Assembly: GCF_000284315.1 (NCBI RefSeq)
Contig: NC_017094.1
Coordinates: forward strand, 1,085,486 to 1,149,485
From: Leptospirillum ferrooxidans C2-3
GTDB taxonomy: Bacteria > Nitrospirota > Leptospirillia > Leptospirillales > Leptospirillaceae
Direction of reading: 5' to 3'
Length of the DNA stretch: 64,000 nucleotides
Shown: positions 1 to 7,905 of the stretch, one piece after another
Numbering within the stretch: the stretch's first letter is position 1
Layout of the letters: the number at the start of each line of letters is the position of its first letter
The notes under the pieces: model-generated
The model's input: the letters and a program-made list of their open reading frames with translations, nothing else
The model's database searches: none
What the model was told of the DNA's origin: nothing
Program-made: the position numbers and the translations under genes

Positions 1-863
1 GTTGAGGAGATGGAACGCTCCAAACACTCTTTTTGTGCGAGGGCGAGATCCTTCTCCATCAGAGCGACAGAAAAGGCTTTGGGATAGTCCCTTTTGGTGA
101 GGTTCTCCTTTTTTAACTGATAGAAGGCGCAGGATAAAGGGCTTTTGAAGACAAGGTCGAGAATCCTCTCCCTTGAGAACCCCAGATCTTCCCCAAGAGA
201 AACCGTCTGGGCCAAGGATTCCATCTGTGCGGCAAGAAGGGTATTGATGATCAGTTTTCCCGTCATTCCGGCGCCGACGTCTCCAAGATGAAGCGTTTCC
301 TTTCCAAGAATGGAGAGGATGGGGGCAAGTTCTGCAAGTTCTTTCTCCGGCCCCCCCGCCAGAAGAAGCAACTGTCCGTTCTGGGCGGGAACAACCGATC
401 CGGAAACAGGGATGTCCAGATAAATGCCTCCTGCGTCTTCGACTATTTGTGCTTCTTTTTCGGCTTCCTTCGGGGAGATGGTTGACATGTTGACGACGAT
501 CGTCCCGGGAGACAGTCGGGAGAGAATTCCGGTTTCGCCTGAAAGGACGGAATGTGTTGCATGGCCATCTGTCAGCATCATGAACAGGATTCGGGCATCC
601 CTTGATACATCACCGGGGGTTTTTGCGACTTTCAGTCTTTTGTTGACGGGAACTTTGGTGCTGTCCCTGTTGTATCCGGTCAGGTTCATGCCCGCATCAA
701 GGAGTCTTCCGGACATTGCCCACCCCATGCTTCCAAATCCGATCCACCCCAAAAGCGGAGTATCCGGTTGTTTTTGTCTTTCTTGAAGGTGAGGGATGGG
801 ATACTCCGCAGAAATCCCGGGAATTTCGTTTTTGGGGGCCATGATCGGCAACTCCGGGTTCAT
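1..863 (-). CDS. Beta-hydroxyacid dehydrogenase, HIBADH/GLYR1 family (partial, C-terminus off the left edge)
   Basis: NAD(P)-dependent dehydrogenase of the 3-hydroxyisobutyrate/glyoxylate-reductase family. The frame begins at an ATG (863-861) with GGAGG eight bases upstream and stays open to the window edge, so about 287 residues are visible. After an unusual polar leader of about 37 residues comes the dinucleotide loop GWIGFGSMG. The family substrate motif follows as DIPVSGSVVPAQNGQ, then the catalytic-lysine motif GAGMTGKLIIN. The gene is transcribed away from the secretion operon. Family assignment is firm from the three ordered motifs. Substrate (succinic semialdehyde, glyoxylate, hydroxyisobutyrate) cannot be told from sequence alone. 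Confidence 0.9.
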   Translation of the reverse strand, partial: MNPELPIMAPKNEIPGISAEYPIPHLQERQKQPDTPLLGWIGFGSMGWAMSGRLLDAGMNLTGYNRDSTKVPVNKRLKVAKTPGDVSRDARILFMMLTDGHATHSVLSGETGILSRLSPGTIVVNMSTISPKEAEKEAQIVEDAGGIYLDIPVSGSVVPAQNGQLLLLAGGPEKELAELAPILSILGKETLHLGDVGAGMTGKLIINTLLAAQMESLAQTVSLGEDLGFSRERILDLVFKSPLSCAFYQLKKENLTKRDYPKAFSVALMEKDLALAQKECLERSISS

Positions 864-980
864 CTTGAACCTCCTGACGGATTAAGGTTTTCTAAAAATG
901 GATCGATTTATTCTAGCCCAAGAGGACTTCCTGTTCCATCCTTCGGGCCTGTCGTGGCTCCCGTTTGTGAAGGATAATGA

Positions 981-999
981 TTCTTGTTATCAACAAGAA
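981..999. promoter_or_regulatory. Perfect inverted repeat, candidate enhancer site
   Basis: TTCTTGTT, three bases (ATC), then AACAAGAA: a perfect 8-bp dyad. It lies about 165-180 bp upstream of the -24/-12 promoter, the usual distance for a sigma-54 activator site. It is also about 120 bp upstream of the dehydrogenase start and could instead serve that gene. The dyad is seen directly; its function is inferred. Confidence 0.4.
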
Positions 1000-1158
1000 A
1001 AACAGTCATTTCCATAACATGATGTCCAATATTGGTAAAAATAAGTTTTGGAACGTGGCTCCTCTTTTTTGGCCCGTTTCTTCATTGAAGATCTTTTATG
1101 TTTTTGTCTAAGAGTATTTGAAATCATCATAAAGTTTTTTGTGAACGGTATCTTTTAT

Positions 1159-1175
1159 TTGGCATGCTCCTTGCT
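1159..1175 (+). promoter_or_regulatory. Sigma-54 (-24/-12) promoter of the secretion operon
   Basis: The sequence TTGGCATG-CTCC-TTGCT matches the RpoN consensus YTGGCACG-N4-TTGCW with one substitution. The invariant GG (1161-1162) and GC (1173-1174) have the required 10-bp separation. It lies 32 bases before the virB2-like ATG, with AAGAAGGAGG between them. The rest of 864-1206 shows no gene. Confidence 0.75.
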
Positions 1176-1206
1176 TTTGTTTGGAAAACAAAAGAAGGAG
1201 GTTCGA

Positions 1207-1476
1207 ATGGTTCCCCACGCTTTATTGGTCAATCTGTTTGTCGGAAACTATGGTGAAAATTCCCAGATCACCGCATTTGCGAACAGCGTCGCCAATTTTG
1301 TTGTCTATGGTCTTGGCAGTTTTTTATTTGTTCTTGGAATGGCGAAAGCGGGTTTCGCCATGAAAAGTCATGACGCGGACGGCATCCGGCAGGGAGTGAT
1401 GACCATTGCCGGCGGTTCCTTGATGCTGATGTCCAAGTCCATATGGGAAACGTTGACCAATTGGTCGGGTTTTTAG
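1207..1476 (+). CDS. VirB2/TrbC-like pilin
   Basis: Small (89-residue) hydrophobic protein at the head of the secretion operon. Two membrane segments lie at about residues 24-48 and 62-80. They are separated by a short polar loop (KSHDADGIRQ) in the TrbC/VirB2 manner, where the second helix begins with a glycine-rich stretch (IAGGSLMLM). The open frame extends 53 codons upstream, but the ATG at 1207 is chosen because AAGGAGG sits 6 bases ahead and the sigma-54 promoter lies inside the upstream extension. VirB2 proteins polymerise into the pilus of type IV secretion systems. Assignment rests on topology plus gene order. No long cleavable signal peptide is evident, which is atypical. Confidence 0.65.
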   Translation: MVPHALLVNLFVGNYGENSQITAFANSVANFVVYGLGSFLFVLGMAKAGFAMKSHDADGIRQGVMTIAGGSLMLMSKSIWETLTNWSGF

Positions 1477-1835
1477 TGGATCCTGTCCGTATTTCCCGCA
1501 GTCTACTGTCTTCACCTTCTCTGGGGAGATTGCTGTTGCCGCAAGATCTGCTGGTTTTTATCGGACCACTTTTTCTGGGATTCGTTCTTCATCTGGATTT
1601 TTTTCTCGTCCTGATTTTCTTTATTCTCTCTTTTGGACTGATCCTTCATCTTCGGGGTTATGGAGAGGGTACCCTCCGGGGAATGACCTTTTTTTTCTTT
1701 TCGGAAAAAGCGCATTTGCCCGCTCTCCCGGACCCTTTTCGATCCGTGATTCTGGAAAGCTCGCAGGCGATCCTGAGAAGAGAAGAGGGTGTGTCTGAAA
1801 GAGAAGAGCCACTCCCGGAGATTCCATCGAAATGA
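1476..1835 (+). CDS. VirB3-like inner-membrane protein
   Basis: About 119 residues from a GTG at 1476 that shares one base with the preceding stop (TAGTG). An ATG at 1443 in the same frame would overlap virB2 more deeply. The protein has a hydrophobic double segment at about residues 23-56 and a charged C-terminal tail rich in Glu and Arg. Size, hairpin topology and the position between the pilin and the VirB4 ATPase all match VirB3, which associates with VirB4 at the inner membrane. Sequence similarity by eye is weak, so the call is mainly contextual. Confidence 0.55.
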   Translation: MDPVRISRSLLSSPSLGRLLLPQDLLVFIGPLFLGFVLHLDFFLVLIFFILSFGLILHLRGYGEGTLRGMTFFFFSEKAHLPALPDPFRSVILESSQAILRREEGVSEREEPLPEIPSK

Positions 1836-4339
1836 GGAATTCTCACAGACAGCTCAAGGGAACAGGTCATCCTGTTTCGTCCTCCTTTGATCTTTTGACA
1901 ATCGATCAGGATATCCTTTTGGGCGTTTCCGGACGGGGATCCCTGACATGGGCTTTATCCGGTGCGGATATTTTCATGAAATCGGACCCCGAGGTTTTTC
2001 AGGTTTACCGGGGAATTGAAAACTTGGCGCACCACCTTCCCTCGGGAATGGGACTTCAGCTTCGCATTCGCCAACAATCCGGAATCCCTCAAGAAAATCC
2101 TGAACTCATGCCGCCATGGGGATCGACCCTTTTGAAAGGAAGGGAGGATCAATCGTCTTCTGAAAATAGAATGTTCATCGAGGAGAGGATCAGGGACGCC
2201 TCCATTCGATTCCTCAGAAAAAGGGAGCTTTTTTTATCACTTGTCATTTATGGAGAAGAGACCAAAAAGCTTCTTGCTCCTTCATGGCACCCGATCCGGC
2301 AGATCTCTTCCATGTTTGGGGGCGATCTCATAGGCAAGTACGGGAAGACTGCCTCATCTCTCAGGAAGGCAGGAGCTCTTGTGGAAGCCATGCTCCCGGG
2401 GTGTGGTCTTTTGGGAAGGCGGATGATGGGGGATGAACTGGCCCGCTATCTTTTTACCCTGGCCAATCCCCTCTATAAGGGGGGGCTTCCCGATCAACTG
2501 CTTTCTGATTCCCGTCATTCCACTCTCCGCGAAAGGATCAGCCAGACGACCTTTTGGGAAAAAGAGGACGGAATCATTGCCGTTGATCCATCCGGTCTCA
2601 GGATGTCGGGGAAAATGCACGCATTGAGGCTTCTCCCGTTTGAAGTGGATCGGGAAACCCTTTCTCCTCTTCTTTTCGATCTGGACTTTTCCCATGACCT
2701 GGTCATGAATATCTGGAAACCCGCCCATGAGAAACTGGCGAAGAAGGTTCAGTCCGATGCGACGATCAATCGGTTCCTGACCTATATCCTGCCCGGACGA
2801 TCGTATCGGATTGAATCGGACATTTCGTCTGCGGAGGAGTTTCTCACCAGATCCTTCGACGGACCTGCCGAATCGAGGGTACCGCTTGTGATCAACATGT
2901 GCATCGGGGTCTGGTCCCGGGACGAAGCGGAGGCGGTTTCCAGAGGAGAGCAGATCACCCAGTGCTTTGCCGCCATGAATGGGGCGATGGCTGGAGTTGA
3001 TCCCTATCGGCAGTGGCCCCTTTTCCTTTCAGGCTTGCCGCTGGAAGGGGATGCCAATGATCGGTGGGAGGGTCTCCTTTCCCGGGAGTTTTCGAGATTG
3101 TTTCCTGTATGGGATGGGTCCGTGTGCGATCCCGATCCATGGTTCTGGGGAAAAAATCATCTTTCGGAGTGCGCCGGGCTCAACTTCTGGCGGCCCCAGG
3201 ACCCAAACCACAATGGACTGGTCGTCGGCCGGTCCGGCGGGGGGAAATCCTTTGCCATCAAGATGCTGGTCGGGCAGTTTTTGGTCCACTCCGGGGAACA
3301 TCAGGTCATTGTCGTGGAAAATGGTGGGGATTTTGAAAGGCATTGCGAGTATTTCGAGGGAGATTATGTCCGGATCGATCTGAGCGGACAATACTCCCTG
3401 AATCCGTTTCCAACCCGTCACTTCATTATGATGTCCGTTGGGCCCCCAAGGGAATATGATCCCGACCTTTTGGGTTTTTTATGCGGTGTTGTGGAGACAT
3501 TCCTGGCCTCTTCGATGGAGGTGACAAGCCTCCATCGAAGAATCCTGACGCTTTGCCTTGAGGAGGTCTATGACCAACTCCCCGGAGATGATGTCCGTCC
3601 GGTCCTTTCGCATCTTGTCCGGGAGCTTTTCCGGTTCAGGGGAAGGGACAGGGAGGATGAGGAGACCGGTTATCGCATGGGGAAAATCCTGGAGTCGTGG
3701 GTCGGCGGAATGTATGGTCCATTGCTGAACAGCGGAGAAGGCATATCCACCTCCGGGCGCCTCTTGGCCTTCGACCTTTCAGGTCTTGAGCATCATGAGC
3801 CACTCAAGGCTGTTGTGTTTGCCTATATTGCCGGCCTGTCCCTCTGGAGGCTTCTTTCCGGTTCCGGAGAAAAGCGGCTTTTTCTGGTCTTTGATGAAGC
3901 CCATCGCATTCTGGCCCATCTCCGGGGAACCTCGTTCCTCTCCCATCTGTACCGGACCGTCCGCAAATATGGTGGCGGGGTGATTGCCATCAGTCAGTCT
4001 CCGGAGGATTTTCTGGGAGAGGATCTTTCCGCCGGCATTTTAAACAACACTTCCTGGAAATGGATCTTTCCGGTCTCGAGCAAGGAAGAGGATCTTCTGG
4101 CGTTTGGATTGACGGCCAGGGAGATTGAACTTCTTTCCACACTGGATTCCCGTCCCGGTGATTTTTCGGAGGTTCTTTTTTCGAGGCAGGGACAGTCGAT
4201 GATTCTCCGGCTTGAGCCGAGTCTTCTGGAGTACTGGCTTTCCGCGAAATCTCCGGAAGAGGATCGGGTTGTCAAAGAGCGTGTTCTGGAAACCGGTGGA
4301 CTCAAGGAAGCCTTGAAAAGTCTTTTGGAGGAGAGATGA
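1832..4339 (+). CDS. VirB4/TraC-family type IV secretion ATPase
   Basis: An 835-residue AAA-type ATPase that powers substrate or pilin movement at the inner membrane in type IV secretion systems. The ATG overlaps the previous stop as ATGA. Walker A reads VGRSGGGKSFAIK at about residues 465-477. Walker B reads LFLVFDEAHRIL at about 683-694. They are followed by the conserved YRTVRKYGGG and AISQSPEDF stretches typical of VirB4/TraC. The roughly 450-residue N-terminal part is the usual VirB3-interacting region, and the length is normal for the family. This is the most securely recognised component and anchors the operon as a type IV secretion locus. Confidence 0.93.
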   Translation: MRNSHRQLKGTGHPVSSSFDLLTIDQDILLGVSGRGSLTWALSGADIFMKSDPEVFQVYRGIENLAHHLPSGMGLQLRIRQQSGIPQENPELMPPWGSTLLKGREDQSSSENRMFIEERIRDASIRFLRKRELFLSLVIYGEETKKLLAPSWHPIRQISSMFGGDLIGKYGKTASSLRKAGALVEAMLPGCGLLGRRMMGDELARYLFTLANPLYKGGLPDQLLSDSRHSTLRERISQTTFWEKEDGIIAVDPSGLRMSGKMHALRLLPFEVDRETLSPLLFDLDFSHDLVMNIWKPAHEKLAKKVQSDATINRFLTYILPGRSYRIESDISSAEEFLTRSFDGPAESRVPLVINMCIGVWSRDEAEAVSRGEQITQCFAAMNGAMAGVDPYRQWPLFLSGLPLEGDANDRWEGLLSREFSRLFPVWDGSVCDPDPWFWGKNHLSECAGLNFWRPQDPNHNGLVVGRSGGGKSFAIKMLVGQFLVHSGEHQVIVVENGGDFERHCEYFEGDYVRIDLSGQYSLNPFPTRHFIMMSVGPPREYDPDLLGFLCGVVETFLASSMEVTSLHRRILTLCLEEVYDQLPGDDVRPVLSHLVRELFRFRGRDREDEETGYRMGKILESWVGGMYGPLLNSGEGISTSGRLLAFDLSGLEHHEPLKAVVFAYIAGLSLWRLLSGSGEKRLFLVFDEAHRILAHLRGTSFLSHLYRTVRKYGGGVIAISQSPEDFLGEDLSAGILNNTSWKWIFPVSSKEEDLLAFGLTAREIELLSTLDSRPGDFSEVLFSRQGQSMILRLEPSLLEYWLSAKSPEEDRVVKERVLETGGLKEALKSLLEER

Positions 4340-4923
4340 AATCAGGAACCATCAAAAGGCGATGTTTGCTGATTTTCCTCCTTTTCCTGTCTTTTCCTCA
4401 TCCGGCCTATGCCGTCATGGGCTCAAACACGTTGATCGAAAGCAGGATCCTTTGGGTTGAAAGCCAGACGAGATCAACTCTTTCCCGTCTCAGGAACTTT
4501 ATTTTTGAGAAAAATCAGGGGCAGGATTTTCTGAATGCACCGGCTCTTCCACCTTCCATTCCTGTGACGGCCGCTCCGGCCAGTCCACCATCTGTTTCTC
4601 AAATCAGTCGCTCTGCAAGTGAAGGGATGGGAGCGGCACTCGGAGGGATCGCCTCCGCTCCAGGCCAGGAAGCCATCGGACAGGGGATCCATCAGATGGC
4701 CTATTCCTCGAGTCCGGAAGGGGCTCTCCGACTGGGTGCCGATACACAGGGACACATTTTCCAGATGCTCCTGTCGATTCATCAGGATCTTCTCTATCTC
4801 CTGAAAGAGCAGTCTTCCACGACGGGGCTCGAGGGAGCGATTCTCGACCATTCCCATAATGCAAACCTTGAGGACCAGCAGACGATCCGTCAGGATCTTC
4901 CCCGCTGGATCATGATGCGCTGA
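4336..4923 (+). CDS. Secreted protein in the VirB5/TrbJ position
   Basis: A 195-residue protein whose ATG overlaps the virB4 stop by four bases. It has a clear signal peptide (hydrophobic core LLIFLLFLSFP, cleavage near AYA/V at about residue 26). The mature part contains a Pro/Ala/Ser-rich linker (about 67-95), then predicted helices ending in DLPRWIMMR. VirB5 and TrbJ proteins are periplasmic, helical minor pilus components encoded exactly here, between VirB4 and VirB6. No VirB5 motif can be recognised by eye, so the function is positional inference. Confidence 0.5.
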   Translation: MKSGTIKRRCLLIFLLFLSFPHPAYAVMGSNTLIESRILWVESQTRSTLSRLRNFIFEKNQGQDFLNAPALPPSIPVTAAPASPPSVSQISRSASEGMGAALGGIASAPGQEAIGQGIHQMAYSSSPEGALRLGADTQGHIFQMLLSIHQDLLYLLKEQSSTTGLEGAILDHSHNANLEDQQTIRQDLPRWIMMR

Positions 4924-6161
4924 TGGGACAGGGTGGATGCCAGGGGACTCCCGGACAGGAAGGAATCTTGTTATTCCAGGATTCGACGACCATTCCCTGC
5001 GTCCTTTCCCCTGTTCATGACCAGGTGCTTCTTGTGGCGCGGGTCCTTTTGATGATGACGATTCCCATTGCCACACTGATGTTGTGGGGAAAGCTCCGGG
5101 ACGGGAAACCCATTTTCGGGAATCTCGTCCAGATCGTGCTGGTTTTTATGGTCATGATCGGATATGCCATGTTTTTCACCGATGGCGTCTCTCTTGTGGG
5201 AGCCATTGCCGATCGACTTTACCCCAGTAATCTGATTCTGGATTTTTATGAAACGATCTGGTCCCAAAACCTGATTCCCGGGAAAGTGGGCTCTTTTGTC
5301 AGCATTCTCTCCGATCCGATGGGGATCATCTATATCCTTCTCCTGGATCTTCTGAAGGTTCTGGTGTTTTTGTTCACTCTTGTCCGATATGCGCTTCTGT
5401 CTTTCCTGTATGTGATTGGCCCGCTTCTATGTGCTGTTGCGGTAATACCGGGAATGTTCTTTTTGCTCGCCCAATGGGCGAGAAACACCCTTGAAGTCGC
5501 GATGTGGCTTCTTCTCCACAATATTTTCATTGCGATATTTGCCTCGATCAGTCTCTATCAGGCCCTGAATCCCGCAGGTCCCATGACCGCATTCGGAAAC
5601 CGCGTGCTGTCGATCGGCGTGATCCTGGTTCTGGTGATGATGTTTCTCTTTGTGCCCATCCTGACCCATCTTCTGATGGACAAGTCTTACGAGGGGATCG
5701 GTTCGTTTGTCGGTCCCCAGGCTTCCATGGCCGGTAAAAGGATGCTGGAAGAAAGTGTTCTCCGTCCATTGGTCAAGGGCGAACTTCCTTTCGGGGTGGG
5801 TGAAATGAAGATTGGAAAGGTTGAAAAAGATATCGGTCAGGGGCGAAGAGTCTATAAAAAAAGTCAATTGAGGCTTGGTCCCTATACCTTTACCTCTCTT
5901 TTGTGGAACCGGAAACCAAAGGATGAGAGCGCTTCCGGGGAGGCCACAAAAGCCCCGAAAACCCGAAAGAGCGCCAAAAAAACCACACTGGCAGACGGAG
6001 ATGCCGGGGCTGCCCAGGTGAAAACCCGGTCTTCCCGGACAGCCGCAAAACCCAGAGCGGCCAGAAAGGTTGCCGTTTCTTCCACTCCTGATGAGATTTT
6101 GCCGGAAAAGCCCAAAGCCAGAAAGAAAAAAGTGGTTTCTCCGCCAGAGCCCGCTTCATGA
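4923..6161 (+). CDS. VirB6/TrbL-family polytopic membrane protein with long basic tail
   Basis: A 412-residue protein sharing one base with the previous stop (TGATG). Several hydrophobic segments lie between about residues 35 and 255, including the runs around LARVLLMMTIPIAT, VLVFMVMIGYAMFF, LLSFLYVIGPLLCAVAV and VILVLVMMFLFVPI. The central large loop and topology fit VirB6/TrbL, which forms the inner-membrane channel. The last 80 or so residues are very different, made almost entirely of Lys, Arg, Ala, Pro, Ser and Thr (for example KTRKSAKK and KPKARKKK) and resembling a histone-H1-like tail. This tail is not standard for the family. Confidence 0.75.
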   Translation: MGQGGCQGTPGQEGILLFQDSTTIPCVLSPVHDQVLLVARVLLMMTIPIATLMLWGKLRDGKPIFGNLVQIVLVFMVMIGYAMFFTDGVSLVGAIADRLYPSNLILDFYETIWSQNLIPGKVGSFVSILSDPMGIIYILLLDLLKVLVFLFTLVRYALLSFLYVIGPLLCAVAVIPGMFFLLAQWARNTLEVAMWLLLHNIFIAIFASISLYQALNPAGPMTAFGNRVLSIGVILVLVMMFLFVPILTHLLMDKSYEGIGSFVGPQASMAGKRMLEESVLRPLVKGELPFGVGEMKIGKVEKDIGQGRRVYKKSQLRLGPYTFTSLLWNRKPKDESASGEATKAPKTRKSAKKTTLADGDAGAAQVKTRSSRTAAKPRAARKVAVSSTPDEILPEKPKARKKKVVSPPEPAS

Positions 6162-6835
6162 AGAATCTCTTGTTTGGCCGGGATCATTCCGGAGAGATGG
6201 CTCCGCCTCCCGGAATGGACCGGATCCTGGAACTTGAGCGACGCATTCAAATGGGGAGCCGCCTTTTCTGGGCGCTGGTTTTTGCAGACATTCTGGGGAT
6301 GCTCCTGATTTTCTGGTATGTCCCGAGCCGAACACTCGTCGTGGGCCTTTCAAAAGAAGGAGAGATGGTGAGACTTCCTGAAATCCAAATGCCTCCTGAC
6401 GAACGATCTGAAGCGGTCCTTGCCGCTTTTTCAAGGGGATTTTTGAATAATCTCGCCGCGTATGATGCGTTTGAGGAGCCATACCGGCTCAAAAAGGCTT
6501 TTTCGAAGATGACGCCGGAGCTCAGGAAATCCCTTGGCTCAGAGCTCTCGAAGAATCATTTTATGGAAAGTATTACGGGATCGAGACTCCGGTCCACTCT
6601 CGATGTTCGCGGGATCCGGTCCAAAAAAGTGGCTCCGGGGGTTTTTTCGGTGCGGGCTTTTTGCGTGAGACATGTCCGATCCTATGACGACCAGCAATTT
6701 TTGAGGGATGACCTCCTGAAGACCAGAATGGTGATCAGGGCAGGGGGGCCCACTCCGGAAAATCCTTATGGACTGTGGGTCTCATCCTATGCGGAAGAGT
6801 CCCTCGACAAACCTTCAACCTCCGGTCGACCATGA
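6158..6835 (+). CDS. VirB8/TraE-like inner-membrane scaffold protein
   Basis: A 225-residue bitopic protein overlapping virB6 by four bases. A short cytoplasmic N-terminus is followed by one membrane helix (about residues 38-55, LFWALVFADILGMLLIFWYV). The periplasmic domain of about 165 residues holds a helical part and a strand-rich end (VFSVRAFCVRHVRSY, LLKTRMVIRAGG, YGLWVSSYAEE). This is the VirB8/TraE layout, a dimerising scaffold that links VirB6, VirB9 and VirB10. The call combines topology, size and operon position. A single periplasmic Cys is present. Confidence 0.7.
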   Translation: MKNLLFGRDHSGEMAPPPGMDRILELERRIQMGSRLFWALVFADILGMLLIFWYVPSRTLVVGLSKEGEMVRLPEIQMPPDERSEAVLAAFSRGFLNNLAAYDAFEEPYRLKKAFSKMTPELRKSLGSELSKNHFMESITGSRLRSTLDVRGIRSKKVAPGVFSVRAFCVRHVRSYDDQQFLRDDLLKTRMVIRAGGPTPENPYGLWVSSYAEESLDKPSTSGRP

Positions 6836-7905
6836 ACAGGATGTTTCTCTCCGGCTTTCTGGTGTCATTGATTGTCATCACCATTCCCCTGGTCTGGCTG
6901 ATCGATGCACGATCGTCTTCGAGAGTTCTTCCCACTCCTCCGGTCGCTGTTCCCGAGGCCAGAACGACCTTTTCCCTCCCGGTTGAGCCACCTGCTCCGG
7001 TCCATGCGACGCCGGTTACAGAAGCCGATCCTTCCGACAACATTGTCATGGTCAAGAAGCTTCCGGAAAAGGTGATTCCTCCCGAGGAAAGCTCCGGGGA
7101 GGTTCGGGACAGGGCTCCCATCCGGACCCTCGTGTATGATGCGAGCCGTCTTTACACCCTCCGCACAGCCCTTTCCCATGTCACGATCGTCGATCTTCCG
7201 GAGGATGCCCGCGAGGTTTATGTCGGGGATTCCAAACTCTTTCTGGCGGAGGTCTTGGGTTCCAGAATCAAGGTGAAGCCCATTACATACGATCTGAAAA
7301 GCCGAACGAACATGATTGTCTACACAGAACATGATCGCCTGTCCTTCAGGCTTCTGGTCGTTCCTCCCGGAGAGGAGGACGACCTTCTGAGCTTTCGCCT
7401 TCCGAAAAGTGAAACAGTCGTCAACCTGAATCCGATCAAGACCGTTCTTCGGAAAAAGTTAAAGGAAGAGGAGAGTCAGGACCTTTCGATGAAAAGACGG
7501 GATTTTTTAAAGGAAGGAGATCCTCAGCATCCTCTTAGGGCGACCTTCCACGCGGACAAGCTTTTGGTCCGTCTTCTGGGATTTTCCTCACTGGATCAAA
7601 ATCAGTATGCCGTCATCGACTGCAGAAACGACTCTGGACATGACGTGACACTCAGACGGATCCGGCTTCGACGATTTCAGAAGTCCCTTTTGTGGGAGAC
7701 GAGCCGCCATTATGAGGATGGGATGGACTGGTCGAGAGATCTGGACAAGACCGTTCCGGCAGGACAACACGTACGTCTTCTTCTTGAGGTTGGCAAGATC
7801 ACTCCGCTTTCCCAACGGGAAGGACTCTTTTTGTCGGGAAGGGTCCGGACGTCCGGCGGCGGAGAAATAGCGATAAAGGCGGTTTCTGCGGGAGAAAGGC
7901 TTTGA
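6832..7905 (+). CDS. VirB9/TrbG-family outer-membrane-complex protein
   Basis: A 357-residue exported protein. The ATG at 6832 overlaps the virB8 stop and is preferred over an in-frame ATG 57 bases upstream. An N-terminal hydrophobic segment (about 5-22) is followed by a Pro-rich region. Next comes a domain with the VirB9-type strand pattern LYTLRTALSHVTIVDLPEDA ... SRTNMIVYTEHDRLSFRLLV at about residues 103-183. A C-terminal beta-domain follows (about 230-355). VirB9 lines the outer-membrane core complex together with VirB7 and VirB10. Confidence 0.75.
   Translation: MNRMFLSGFLVSLIVITIPLVWLIDARSSSRVLPTPPVAVPEARTTFSLPVEPPAPVHATPVTEADPSDNIVMVKKLPEKVIPPEESSGEVRDRAPIRTLVYDASRLYTLRTALSHVTIVDLPEDAREVYVGDSKLFLAEVLGSRIKVKPITYDLKSRTNMIVYTEHDRLSFRLLVVPPGEEDDLLSFRLPKSETVVNLNPIKTVLRKKLKEEESQDLSMKRRDFLKEGDPQHPLRATFHADKLLVRLLGFSSLDQNQYAVIDCRNDSGHDVTLRRIRLRRFQKSLLWETSRHYEDGMDWSRDLDKTVPAGQHVRLLLEVGKITPLSQREGLFLSGRVRTSGGGEIAIKAVSAGERL

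Noticed and set aside
424-786. Rightward open frames over the start of the window
   Set aside because: They lie antisense to the beta-hydroxyacid dehydrogenase, whose motifs are clear on the minus strand; they have no ribosome sites or domains.
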